Source: Acidobacteriota bacterium (GTDB lineage Bacteria; Acidobacteriota; Thermoanaerobaculia; UBA5066; Gp7-AA6). From it: DNA of 64,000 nucleotides. The stretch is taken from NCBI GenBank assembly GCA_027307335.1, contig DAHUXD010000047.1, forward strand, positions 1 through 64,000, given 5' to 3'. Positions 16,498 to 24,503 of this stretch are shown piece by piece (the first letter of the stretch is position 1; each line of letters starts with the position of its first letter). The notes under the pieces were generated by a model. The model saw nothing but the letters and a program-made list of their open reading frames with translations, made no database searches and had not been told where the DNA came from. The position numbers were made by a program, and so were the translations under genes.

Positions 16498-18658
16498 CGC
16501 CCGCCCCCTCGTCCCTCCGGATCCAGTACTCGACGACTCCCTGGCGGAAGAAGGGTTGAAACCGGTCGCGCAGGTACGCCGCGACGAGCGGCGCCCGCCG
16601 TTCGTTGGGCACGCCGTCGATCGCCGTGGTCCAGAGTCCGGACACGAGCGCGACGCGGACGCGGGGGTTCGACTCGATCGCCGCGATGACCTCGCGCTGC
16701 GCCCGCTCCGACTCGTAGAAAGGCACCTCGTAGTAGCGAATCGGGCAGTCGCGGTCGAAGAGAAAGTACAGGCCCGGGGCTCCGACGAAGTCGAACCAGG
16801 TGTCGTCGGGCCGGAGATTCGCTCGACGCATCATCTCGGCCGTCGACGCGACGAGAGCGGCGTCCGTCGGGCCGAATACGGCTCCCCGCGCCCGCGGCGG
16901 CGCCTCGAGCGGCCGAAAGTCCGCCGGCTCTCGGGGCGTCTGCGCGATGCTTCCGGCGAGGAGCAGCGAGAGGAACGCCGGCTTCCGCGCGAGGGCCAGC
17001 ACGCCGAGCGCGGCCGCCGGGCCGAGGCGGAGCGGGCTCGTCCAGGCCCGCCATCCGCCGGACCAGCGGACGAAGAGCAGGAGCCCGACGGGGACGACGA
17101 GCAGCGGGTAGCCGACGTGCCAGCGTTCGAGCACCGACGGCATCGCCGCGACGGCCCACGCCGCGACCGGCAGGGCCGCCCGCGCCCGCGGGCCGACGCG
17201 CGGCGCGCGCGGCAGGTAGGCGCCGAGGAGGACGACGGAGAGCGCGACGAAGGCGTACAGGATGACCGTGTCGTCCGTCGCGCTCGCCCACAGCGCCGCC
17301 GCGTCGTGGGGCCGCACGAGCCTCGGAAATCCCAGCGCATACACCGGGAGGAGCGCGGGGATGAAGACGAACGTCGCGTGCAGGAATCCGCCCAGCACGC
17401 CGAGGAGGCCGAGGGCGAGGGCGATCACCGCGGCCGAGGCGAGCGCACCGAGGAGCACGCGGCGCAGGTGCTCCAGGCGTCGGCCGCGCGCCACCCAGAG
17501 CGCCACCGCGACGGCGGCACCGGTGTACGTCGCGTACTCGACCGCGACGCAGAGCCCGATCGGCAGGGCGGCGCCGCAGACGAACCAGGCGCTCCGTTTC
17601 TTCGAACGAGCGGCGTACAGCGCCAGGGCGAGGGTCCACAGGGACGCCATGGGCCGGAAGTGGACGTACTGGGGAAAGAACAGGAAGGAGAGGAGGAGAC
17701 CGCAGAACCCGAAGGCCGGACTGCCCGTGGCGCCGACCCCCAGGGCATAGAACGCCGGGTTGAACAGGAGGCCCAGCGCCTTCTCGCCGCGGGAAACGCC
17801 GAGATAGTCGTCGCCGAAGATGCGGAGCTCGGCGGCCGCGAGGAGGCCGTCGCTGACGAGGCCATGGCCGGGCACGATGTCCCGGTAGGGCCTCTCGCCC
17901 CGCAGGTATTCCGAGGCCGGCATAAGCGCGTGCCCGTCCTCGAAGAGGTCCGCGTTGCGCGGAGCGCGCATCATCGCCGCGGCGGCGACGGCGGTCACGC
18001 AGCCGGGGAGCAGAACCGCGACGACGAGGCCGCGGCAGAGGCGGGCCGTCGCGGGGAGGAGGCTCGCGGCGGCGCGGGCGATCGGCGGCAGCGCATAGAC
18101 CGCGGCGCCGGCGGCGATCCAGAAGGAGGTCTGCCGCGGACCGAGGAGAGCGGCCGGGAGGACCACGGCCGAGGCGCCGAGATATGCGGCGCCCTGCTCG
18201 GGCCGGCCGCGGCCGAGGACCGCCGCGAGGGCGAGGCTCGCCGCCGCGAGGACCGCATAGAGCGTCCACGGGGCGATCTCGCGCCACAGCGCCGGGCCGC
18301 TCAGGAACGCCCACGCGCCGAGCGCGTGCGCGAGAACGGCGGGCACGAGGATCCGCCGACGGGGACGGCAGAGCGGCAAGACGCGCCGGCTCGCCGGTTC
18401 CCGGCCGCCGAGACCGGCGGGAAAACGCGGGGGAAACAGCGCGCGGGCGGCGGCCCCGCCGAGAAGCGGCAGGAGCACGACGAGGCCGAGGCGCAGCATG
18501 CCGCCTCGCGGATCGAATCCCTCGGCGGCCGCGCGGCCGGGCAGCTGGCCGGGCACGGCCCGCCACGGCAGGAGCGGAGCGATGAGAAAGGCGAGGGCGA
18601 GGCCGAGCGAGGCGCCGGCGACCGCGGCGAGGGCTCCCCGGTACTTTTCGCTCCTCAC
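16454..18658 (-). CDS. Large polytopic membrane protein of unknown function
   Basis: This 734-residue protein has about a dozen or more hydrophobic segments through residue 565, then a soluble C-terminal domain of about 150 residues (WFDFVGAPGLYFLFDRDCP and nearby). The layout, with an early Asp/Glu-containing loop (EDGHALMPASEYLRGERPYR) and many helices followed by a soluble tail, resembles GT-C glycosyltransferases or their relatives, but I see no decisive motif and assign no function. GTG 18658 is the start. Its last 44 bases overlap the DUF192 gene tail to tail. Confidence 0.7.
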   Translation of the reverse strand: MRSEKYRGALAAVAGASLGLALAFLIAPLLPWRAVPGQLPGRAAAEGFDPRGGMLRLGLVVLLPLLGGAAARALFPPRFPAGLGGREPASRRVLPLCRPRRRILVPAVLAHALGAWAFLSGPALWREIAPWTLYAVLAAASLALAAVLGRGRPEQGAAYLGASAVVLPAALLGPRQTSFWIAAGAAVYALPPIARAAASLLPATARLCRGLVVAVLLPGCVTAVAAAAMMRAPRNADLFEDGHALMPASEYLRGERPYRDIVPGHGLVSDGLLAAAELRIFGDDYLGVSRGEKALGLLFNPAFYALGVGATGSPAFGFCGLLLSFLFFPQYVHFRPMASLWTLALALYAARSKKRSAWFVCGAALPIGLCVAVEYATYTGAAVAVALWVARGRRLEHLRRVLLGALASAAVIALALGLLGVLGGFLHATFVFIPALLPVYALGFPRLVRPHDAAALWASATDDTVILYAFVALSVVLLGAYLPRAPRVGPRARAALPVAAWAVAAMPSVLERWHVGYPLLVVPVGLLLFVRWSGGWRAWTSPLRLGPAAALGVLALARKPAFLSLLLAGSIAQTPREPADFRPLEAPPRARGAVFGPTDAALVASTAEMMRRANLRPDDTWFDFVGAPGLYFLFDRDCPIRYYEVPFYESERAQREVIAAIESNPRVRVALVSGLWTTAIDGVPNERRAPLVAAYLRDRFQPFFRQGVVEYWIRRDEGAGATAAGPGASASSRR

Positions 18659-18716
18659 AACCTGCCCGTTCTACGTGCGCCGACGGCTCGTCGTCGCGCG
18701 TCACCGACCTCGCGCG

Positions 18717-20462
18717 CTATGGTTCGAAGAGGAAGAGTCCGTCCCCCATCGTGGCGACGTAGACGCGGCCGCCCGCGGACGCCGCCGCCGAGGCGAGGGT
18801 GAGCGAGGCGCGCGGGCTCGTGAACGCGCGGCGGTTGCGTCCCTCCTGCCACCAGAGGGTGCCGTCCACGTCCTGGAGATTCGACCAGCCGCCGGTCGGC
18901 TTGCCCGTGCTCTGGATGAAGATCCCTCCGCCGAGCGCGGCCTTCTTGCGCGTGGACCACGCCCGGCCGTCCCAGTACGACAGCGTCGTCCCGGAGCGCA
19001 GCTCGAGGAGCGGCCCGCCGTTGGCGTCCGCGAGGAGCTCGGCGGCGCCGACCTTGCGCAGGCCGCCCGGGACCGCCTCGAAGCGGTCGCCGTCCGCGGT
19101 CGTGAAGACGCCTTCGTCCGTCACGACGACCGGCGCGTCGAACGGGCCGCCCCACACTCCCATCGGCGCGCCGGGCGGAGGCGCCTCGGGCGCCGACCAG
19201 CGCGCGCCGCCGTCCTTCGAGACGCGGACGCCGGTGGCGCTCGCCACGAGGAGCACGGTGCGGCCCGTCGGTCCGCGGAACGCGGCGAGCGAGGCCGTCG
19301 CGGGCAGCGCGTCGCGGGAGACCTTGCGCACGTCCCGTCCGGTCGTTTCCCAGACGCCGGACTCCTCGCCCGCGAACGCGCGGAAGAAGTACACGCGGCC
19401 CGGGTCGTTGGGGTCCGCGACGAGCTCGGGGACCCGCGCCTCGGTGAGGCCGCGCGAGCCCGGCTCGAGGGTGCGCCCGCCGTCGTCCGACGTGAACACG
19501 CCCTCCCCCTCGGTGCCGACGTAGAGGCGCCCCGTCTTCCGGTCCACCTCGAGCGCGGTGACGACGAGCGACTCGCGGGACACGCGCGTCCACGTCGCGC
19601 CACCGTCGCCGGAGCGGTGCAGGCCGCCGACCGTGGCCGCGTAGATCACGCCCGGCCGCGTGGGATCGCGGCGGACCGCGTGCGAGCGGCGGTTGGTGAA
19701 GCCGCTCGTGTACCGGGTCCAGCGGTCGCCGCCGTCCTTCGAGTGATAGACCCAGCCGCACGTCGACACCCAGACGTCGTTCGCGTCGGCCCCGTCGAAG
19801 TCCCACGCATAGACGGTCGCGTCGAGGACCATGCCGTCGGCGATCCGGCGCCACGACGCGCCGCCGTCGCGCGTGCGGAACGCCTGACGCCACGTGCCGG
19901 CGTAGAGGACGTTCGCGTCCGCGGGGTCGAAGGCGAGCGACTCGACCTGGTGGAGCCCGTCGACGCCCTCGCCGGTGCGCGACCAGGTGCGGCCGCCGTC
20001 TCCGGAGAGGCGCACGCCGTCGTCGCCGCCGATCGCGATCGCGCGCGGCTTCGAGGGCCCGAGCGCGAGCGCGCGCGTGGGAACCGAGCGCCGCTCCTCG
20101 AGAAGCACGGCCCACGTCGCGCCGCGGTCGTCGCTCCGCGCGAGGAGGCCGCCGCCGAGGTCGCCAACGAGCGTCGCCCAGAGGCGGCCCGGCGTGTCGG
20201 GATCGGCGACGAGGCCGCTGACGTAGTAGCCCGGAAACGCGGGGCCGGGGCGCGCGGGCGCCCAGCTCCGGCCGGAATCCGACGAGACGTAGAAGTTGCC
20301 GCGCGAGGTGCCGATGTAGACGACGCCGGCGGCGAAGGGATCGAGCGCGAAGACGCGCACCTCGGCGCCCCAGAGCGGGAGGCGCCACCATGCGGCGCCT
20401 CTCGCGGACGCGGCGAGAGCGACGAAAACCGCCGCGACGGCGATCCGCCGCCAGAGCCGCAT
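18717..20462 (-). CDS. Exported Asp-box (BNR) repeat beta-propeller protein
   Basis: This protein of about 581 residues has a signal peptide (RRIAVAAVFVALAASARGAA) and then many Asp-box repeats (S-x-D-x-G-x-T-W type: SSDSGRSWAP, SDDRGATWAV, SGDGGRTWSR, TRDGGASWRR, SKDGGDRWTR, SGDGGATWTR, TSDDGGRTLE, SKDGGARWSA). Such repeats build beta-propellers in sialidases, photosystem assembly factors and Vps10-like proteins. No sialidase catalytic set is evident, so the role is open. ATG 20462 follows a GGGGTGAG stretch; a GTG at 20477 is possible. The much longer in-frame extension upstream is antisense to galU and was rejected. Confidence 0.82.
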   Translation of the reverse strand: MRLWRRIAVAAVFVALAASARGAAWWRLPLWGAEVRVFALDPFAAGVVYIGTSRGNFYVSSDSGRSWAPARPGPAFPGYYVSGLVADPDTPGRLWATLVGDLGGGLLARSDDRGATWAVLLEERRSVPTRALALGPSKPRAIAIGGDDGVRLSGDGGRTWSRTGEGVDGLHQVESLAFDPADANVLYAGTWRQAFRTRDGGASWRRIADGMVLDATVYAWDFDGADANDVWVSTCGWVYHSKDGGDRWTRYTSGFTNRRSHAVRRDPTRPGVIYAATVGGLHRSGDGGATWTRVSRESLVVTALEVDRKTGRLYVGTEGEGVFTSDDGGRTLEPGSRGLTEARVPELVADPNDPGRVYFFRAFAGEESGVWETTGRDVRKVSRDALPATASLAAFRGPTGRTVLLVASATGVRVSKDGGARWSAPEAPPPGAPMGVWGGPFDAPVVVTDEGVFTTADGDRFEAVPGGLRKVGAAELLADANGGPLLELRSGTTLSYWDGRAWSTRKKAALGGGIFIQSTGKPTGGWSNLQDVDGTLWWQEGRNRRAFTSPRASLTLASAAASAGGRVYVATMGDGLFLFEP

Positions 20463-20503
20463 TCCGTGAACGCTCACCCCGTCATTGTACGGGCAGCACG
20501 GGC

Positions 20504-20528
20504 CCGAGGGCGTGCCCTCGGCTACACT
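20504..20528 (+). promoter_or_regulatory. galU promoter: inverted repeat abutting a -10 element
   Basis: CCGAGGGC (20504-20511) and GCCCTCGG (20514-20521) form a perfect 8-bp inverted repeat with a 2-base centre, directly followed by TACACT (20523-20528), nine bases before the galU ATG. The repeat covers the -35 to -10 spacer and could be an operator. There is no Shine-Dalgarno sequence, so the mRNA may be leaderless. Confidence 0.4.
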
Positions 20529-20537
20529 CTTGCCCGC

Positions 20538-21404
20538 ATGAACAAGATCCGCGTCGGCGTCTTCCCGGCCGCGGGGCTCGGGACGCGATTCCTGCCGGCC
20601 ACGAAGGCCCAGCCCAAGGAGATGCTGCCGCTCGTCGACCGGCCGCTCATCCAGTACGTCGTCGAGGAGGCGCGCGACGCCGGCCTCGCGCGCATCGTCA
20701 TCGTCACCGGCCGCGGCAAGAACGCGATCGAGGACCACTTCGACACGTCCTTCGAGCTCGAGAAGATGCTCGAGGAGAAGGGGAAGAACGGCCTGCTCGA
20801 GCAGGTCCGCGAGGTCGCCGAGATCATGCCGGTCTCGTACGTCCGCCAGAAGCAGGCGCTCGGGCTCGGACACGCCGTCCTCCAGGCGAAGGACCTCGTC
20901 GGCAACGAGCCGTTCGCCGTTCTCCTCGGCGACGACATCGTCGACGCGGAGGAGCCCTGCATCGGCCAGATGATGCGGCTCTACGAGCGGCGCGGGAACC
21001 CCGTGATCGCGCTCCAGGAGGTGCCGAGGGCGGAGACGCGGCAGTATGGGATCGTGGCCGGCGAACGCGTCGAGGAGCGCGTCGTGAAGATCACCGACAT
21101 GGTCGAGAAGCCCGCGCCCGAGAAGGCGCCCTCGAACCTCGCGATCATCGGCCGGTACCTCCTCCCGCCGGAGATCTTCACGATCCTCGAGGAGACGAAG
21201 CCCGAGGTCGGCGGCGAGATCCAGCTGACGAGCGCGCTGAAGACGCTGCTGTCCCGCCGGCCGATCGACGGGTACCTCTTCGAGGGGCGCCGCTACGACG
21301 CCGGCGACAAGCTCGGATTCCTGAAGGCGACCGTCGAGTTCGCGTTGAAACGGAAGGACCTGGGGGGACCGTTCCGGGAGTACCTGAAGGGCCTCAAGCT
21401 CTAG
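20538..21404 (+). CDS. galU: UTP--glucose-1-phosphate uridylyltransferase
   Basis: This 288-residue enzyme makes UDP-glucose for LPS, exopolysaccharide and nucleotide-sugar pathways. It shows the nucleotide-binding start VFPAAGLGTRFLPATKAQPKEMLPL, the QYVVEEA segment, FAVLLGDDIVD (metal-binding Asp), the VEKP motif and GEIQLTSAL. Length and motif order are typical. The ATG at 20538 was chosen because the frame upstream is antisense to the Asp-box gene. Its TAG overlaps the TAG of the convergent FmdB gene in the palindrome CTAG. Confidence 0.95.
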   Translation: MNKIRVGVFPAAGLGTRFLPATKAQPKEMLPLVDRPLIQYVVEEARDAGLARIVIVTGRGKNAIEDHFDTSFELEKMLEEKGKNGLLEQVREVAEIMPVSYVRQKQALGLGHAVLQAKDLVGNEPFAVLLGDDIVDAEEPCIGQMMRLYERRGNPVIALQEVPRAETRQYGIVAGERVEERVVKITDMVEKPAPEKAPSNLAIIGRYLLPPEIFTILEETKPEVGGEIQLTSALKTLLSRRPIDGYLFEGRRYDAGDKLGFLKATVEFALKRKDLGGPFREYLKGLKL

Positions 21405-21721
21405 TCGCTCGAAGCCTTTTTCTTCTCCTTCTTCTCCGACTTCTTCTCGACCTTCTCCGACTTGCCGGCCGACTCGGACTTCTCCGACTTCGACTCGCCC
21501 GAGGACTCCGACTCCTTCTTGCCGGCGCCGCCCTCCTTCGACGCCCGGGCGTAGTCGGTGACGTACCACCCGCTCCCCTTGAACTGGATCGCGGGCGCGG
21601 AGAATGCCTTCTTCAACCGTCCGCCGCAGTGCGGGCACACCTTCAATGGCGCGTCCCCCATGCGCTGGATGACCTCGGTCTTCTTCGCGCACTTGCCGCA
21701 GACGTACTCGTAGATCGGCAT
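21401..21721 (-). CDS. FmdB-family zinc ribbon protein
   Basis: This 106-residue protein has an N-terminal FmdB/CxxC_CxxC_SSSS zinc ribbon (MPIYEYVCGKC, then CPHCGG, two CxxC pairs within residues 8-34). A short conserved FKGSGWYVTDY segment follows, then a low-complexity Lys/Glu/Ser tail (about residues 62-106). The family is thought to bind zinc and was named from formamide-related regulators; its exact role is unknown. It converges on galU with a four-base overlap. Confidence 0.85.
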   Translation of the reverse strand: MPIYEYVCGKCAKKTEVIQRMGDAPLKVCPHCGGRLKKAFSAPAIQFKGSGWYVTDYARASKEGGAGKKESESSGESKSEKSESAGKSEKVEKKSEKKEKKKASSD

Positions 21722-21748
21722 GGCGAAATCCTACCAGCGCGCCGACTT

Positions 21749-21754
21749 TACAAT
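21749..21754 (+). promoter_or_regulatory. Putative -10 (TACAAT) of moeA
   Basis: TACAAT ends six bases before the moeA GTG start (21761), with no Shine-Dalgarno sequence. This is another case of a -10 element placed right before a start codon. Confidence 0.4.
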
Positions 21755-21760
21755 GGCCGA

Positions 21761-22963
21761 GTGATCCGCGTCGCCGAAGCGCTCGAGATCGTCCGCCGCG
21801 CCTGCACGGCGGGTCCGATCGAGCGGGTCCCGCTCTCGGAGGCGCTCGGCCGCGTCGCCGCCGGGGACGTCGCGAGCGACGTGGACTGGCCGCCGTTCGA
21901 CACGTCCGCGATGGACGGGTACGCCGTGCGCGTGGCGGAGGCCCTTCGCGGAGCGCTCCGGGAGCGCGCGGGGCTCGTCGCGGCCGGCGACCCGCCGCCG
22001 CCGGCGCTCGCTTCCGGCGAGGCGGTGCGCGTCATGACCGGCGCGCCGCTGCCGGCGGGAACCGGGGCGGTCGTGCCGGTCGAGGTCGCGCGCCGCGACG
22101 CGGGGACGGTGCGGGCGGAGCAGGCGCCCGCGCCCGGCGAGCACATCCGCCGCCGGGGCGAGAGCGTCCGCGCCGGCGCGATTCTCGTGCCGATCGGTCG
22201 CCGCCTCGCCGCGTCCGACATCTCGCTCGCGGCCCTCGCCGGGGCCGACCCGATTCCCTGTCACGCGCGCCCCCGCGTCGCGGTCGCCGTCACGGGCAGC
22301 GAGCTCGTGCCGGCCGACCAGGCGCCCGGCCCCGGCCAGCTCCGCGACTCGAACGGCCCGATGCTCGCCGCGCTCGTTCGGGCGCGCGGCGGGGCTCCGG
22401 AGGTCCGGCGCGCGGTTGCGGACACGCCCGAGGCGGTCGCGCGCCTCTTCGAGGAGGCGGGCGGAGACGCCGACCTGCTCGTCACGAGCGGCGGCGTCTC
22501 GGCCGGGGACCTCGACCTGCTGCCGGCCGGGGCGGAACGCGCGGGGTTCGAGATGCTGTTCCACGGCGTCGCGATGCGTCCGGGGAAACCGGTCGCGTTC
22601 GCGCGCCGCGGCCGCGCCCTGTGGCTCGGCCTCCCGGGCAACCCCGTCTCGAGCGCGGTCTGCTTCCAGCTCTTCGGCGCGATGGCCCTCGACGCGCTCT
22701 CGGGCCTGCCCGATCCCGGCCCGCGCTTCGTGGAGGCGCGTCTCGCGTGCGCGGTCTCCGTCCGCGGCCGGCGCGAGACCTTCCGGGACGCCGTGCTTTC
22801 CGCGGAGGGCGGCGCCCTCCGCGTGCGGCCGCTCGAGACGCTCGGCAGCCACGACCTCGCGGCGCACGGTCTCGCCAACGCTGCGATCCGGATTCCCGCC
22901 GACACGGAGCGGCTCGCCGAGGGCGCGCTCGTCGAGTGCCTGGCGCTGCGGCCGCTCCCGTGA
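21761..22963 (+). CDS. moeA: Molybdopterin molybdenumtransferase MoeA
   Basis: This 400-residue enzyme inserts molybdate into adenylylated molybdopterin in Moco synthesis. Seen are RVPLSEALGRV, the substrate loop PPFDTSAMDGYAVR, VRVMTGAPLPAGTGAVVPVE, the SLAALAG segment, TGSELVP, DSNGPMLAAL, TSGGVSAGD and RPGKPVAFA with GLPGNPVSS. Domain order matches MoeA (III, I, II, IV). The start is GTG 21761; the frame upstream of that is a shadow of galU. Molybdoenzymes may include the xanthine dehydrogenase-family protein at the window end. Confidence 0.95.
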   Translation: MIRVAEALEIVRRACTAGPIERVPLSEALGRVAAGDVASDVDWPPFDTSAMDGYAVRVAEALRGALRERAGLVAAGDPPPPALASGEAVRVMTGAPLPAGTGAVVPVEVARRDAGTVRAEQAPAPGEHIRRRGESVRAGAILVPIGRRLAASDISLAALAGADPIPCHARPRVAVAVTGSELVPADQAPGPGQLRDSNGPMLAALVRARGGAPEVRRAVADTPEAVARLFEEAGGDADLLVTSGGVSAGDLDLLPAGAERAGFEMLFHGVAMRPGKPVAFARRGRALWLGLPGNPVSSAVCFQLFGAMALDALSGLPDPGPRFVEARLACAVSVRGRRETFRDAVLSAEGGALRVRPLETLGSHDLAAHGLANAAIRIPADTERLAEGALVECLALRPLP

Positions 22964-23739
22964 CCGCCCGCGGGAAGTCGCCGCACGAGGTCCGCCATCA
23001 TCGGGCGCACGCCGCGGACGGCGTCTCGATTGCCTACACCCTCTGGCGGCGCCCCGCGCGCGAGCTCCTCGTTCTCGCCCCGGGTTTCTGGCGCGTCCGC
23101 CTCGCGAAGGAGAACCTCTTCCTCGTGCACCACTTCCTGCGCCGCGGCTACGACGTCGTCACGCTCGACTTCCGCGGCCACGGCGACAGCGGCGGCGGCT
23201 ACGCGTTCGGGGTGTCCGAGGTCCACGACTTCCGGGCCGTGATCGACGAGCTCGTCGGGCCGCGGCGGCTCTACGAACGCTTCGCCGTCGTCGGCCTCTC
23301 GATGGGCGGCTCGATCGCCGCGCAGGCCCTCGCGCGGCGGCCTCTTCTCCCGTGCCGCGCGCTCGCGATGATCTCCTCCCCCGCCGACCTGCGCTCGCTG
23401 CGGCCGAAGCCGTGGAGGATCGGCGCCCTGAAGCAGGTGCGGCTGCGCCACGCCCTGCGCCCGCCGAAGGTCGCGGCACACGCCCTCGAGGCGCGTCACC
23501 TCTCGGCAGCTCGTGCCGTGGCCACGCTCACCTTCCCCAAGCTCATCGTGACGTCGAAGGGCGACTGGCTCGTCGATCCCTCGCACGGCCGGGCCCTGGC
23601 GGAGGCGGCCGCGGACCCCGTCGAGCACGTCCACCTCGACCTGCCGGGATCGCTCCACGCCGACGGGCTCGTCCAGGCGGTCCCCGGGCGGCTTCTCCGG
23701 GTGCTCGACCGCTGGTTCGGGGAGCACGCGCCCCCCTGA
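22960..23739 (+). CDS. Alpha/beta-fold hydrolase
   Basis: This 259-residue alpha/beta hydrolase starts at GTG 22960, overlapping the moeA stop. It shows the oxyanion-side LAPGFW, VVTLDFRGHGDSGGGY, the nucleophile elbow GLSMGG (Ser in G-x-S-x-G), a late Asp in TSKGDWLVDPS and a C-terminal His in SLHADG. No signal peptide is seen, so it is probably cytoplasmic. The substrate cannot be named; family members include esterases and lipases. Confidence 0.85.
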   Translation: MTARGKSPHEVRHHRAHAADGVSIAYTLWRRPARELLVLAPGFWRVRLAKENLFLVHHFLRRGYDVVTLDFRGHGDSGGGYAFGVSEVHDFRAVIDELVGPRRLYERFAVVGLSMGGSIAAQALARRPLLPCRALAMISSPADLRSLRPKPWRIGALKQVRLRHALRPPKVAAHALEARHLSAARAVATLTFPKLIVTSKGDWLVDPSHGRALAEAAADPVEHVHLDLPGSLHADGLVQAVPGRLLRVLDRWFGEHAPP

Positions 23740-23786
23740 GCGCGGGGCGCTTAGATTCTCGTTAGACCCCGGATTCGGCAAGGGCC

Positions 23787-24503
23787 GTGCATGAGAATCG
23801 GCGCGTGAGCCTTCTCGTGCCCGCGCGCCGGCCCAGTCGAGAGATGCTCGACGACCCCGAGCTGCCGGCGGCGCAGATGTGCGAGTCGCTTGAGGACCTC
23901 GAGCTCGTGCGCCGCCGCTGGGGCGCCGCGCGCGCGCTGGTGCGCTACCTCTCGCCGCGCGTGCGCAGGCTGAGCCGGCGGGCCCGGATCCTCGACGTCG
24001 GCGCCGGCTCGGGCGCGCCCGCGGAAAACCTGCGCCGCGCGCTCGCCGCCTGTGGAGCGGCCGCGAAGATCACGGCGCTCGATCTGCAGTGGCGCCACCT
24101 CCTCGCGGGCCGGCGGCGGCTCTGCCGGCGAGGTCCTCCGGCCGTCGGGGGCGACGCCTTCCGGCTCCCGTTCCGCGACGGCACGTTCGACTTCGCGGTC
24201 TCGAGCCTCTTCCTGCACCACTTCTCGCCCGCGGAGAACCGCGCGCTCCTGCGCGAGTTCCTGCGGGTCGCCCGGGAGGGATTCGCGATCCTCGACCTGA
24301 GACGCCATCTCGTGCCGGCGCTCGCGCTCGAGTTCGCGGGACGGGTCCTCTTTCGCACCCACGTCTCGATCCGCGACGGCGTCGCCTCGATCCGGCAGGC
24401 CTACACGCTCGACGAGGCCGCCGCGCTCGCGCGCTCCGCATCGCCGACCGGGCGCGCCGACCCGGTCTTCCCGTTCGGGCTCCTGCTGACCGGAGAACGG
24501 TGA
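23787..24503 (+). CDS. Class I SAM-dependent methyltransferase
   Basis: This 238-residue methyltransferase has SAM motif I (ILDVGAGSGAPAENL, about residues 68-82), an acidic end of strand 2 (ALDLQWRH), the post-motif DAFRLPFRDGTFDFAVSS and LHHFSP. It starts with GTG 23787 (GTG 23805 is an alternative) and overlaps the following flavoprotein by four bases. Methyltransferases of this type next to a geranylgeranyl-reductase-like flavoprotein often occur in small lipid or polyketide loci, but no synthase is present here, so the substrate is unknown. Confidence 0.82.
   Translation: MHENRRVSLLVPARRPSREMLDDPELPAAQMCESLEDLELVRRRWGAARALVRYLSPRVRRLSRRARILDVGAGSGAPAENLRRALAACGAAAKITALDLQWRHLLAGRRRLCRRGPPAVGGDAFRLPFRDGTFDFAVSSLFLHHFSPAENRALLREFLRVAREGFAILDLRRHLVPALALEFAGRVLFRTHVSIRDGVASIRQAYTLDEAAALARSASPTGRADPVFPFGLLLTGER

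Noticed and set aside
20463-21692. N-terminal extension of the Asp-box protein to 991 residues
   Set aside because: The extra part is antisense to galU and low-complexity; a clean signal peptide begins at 20462.
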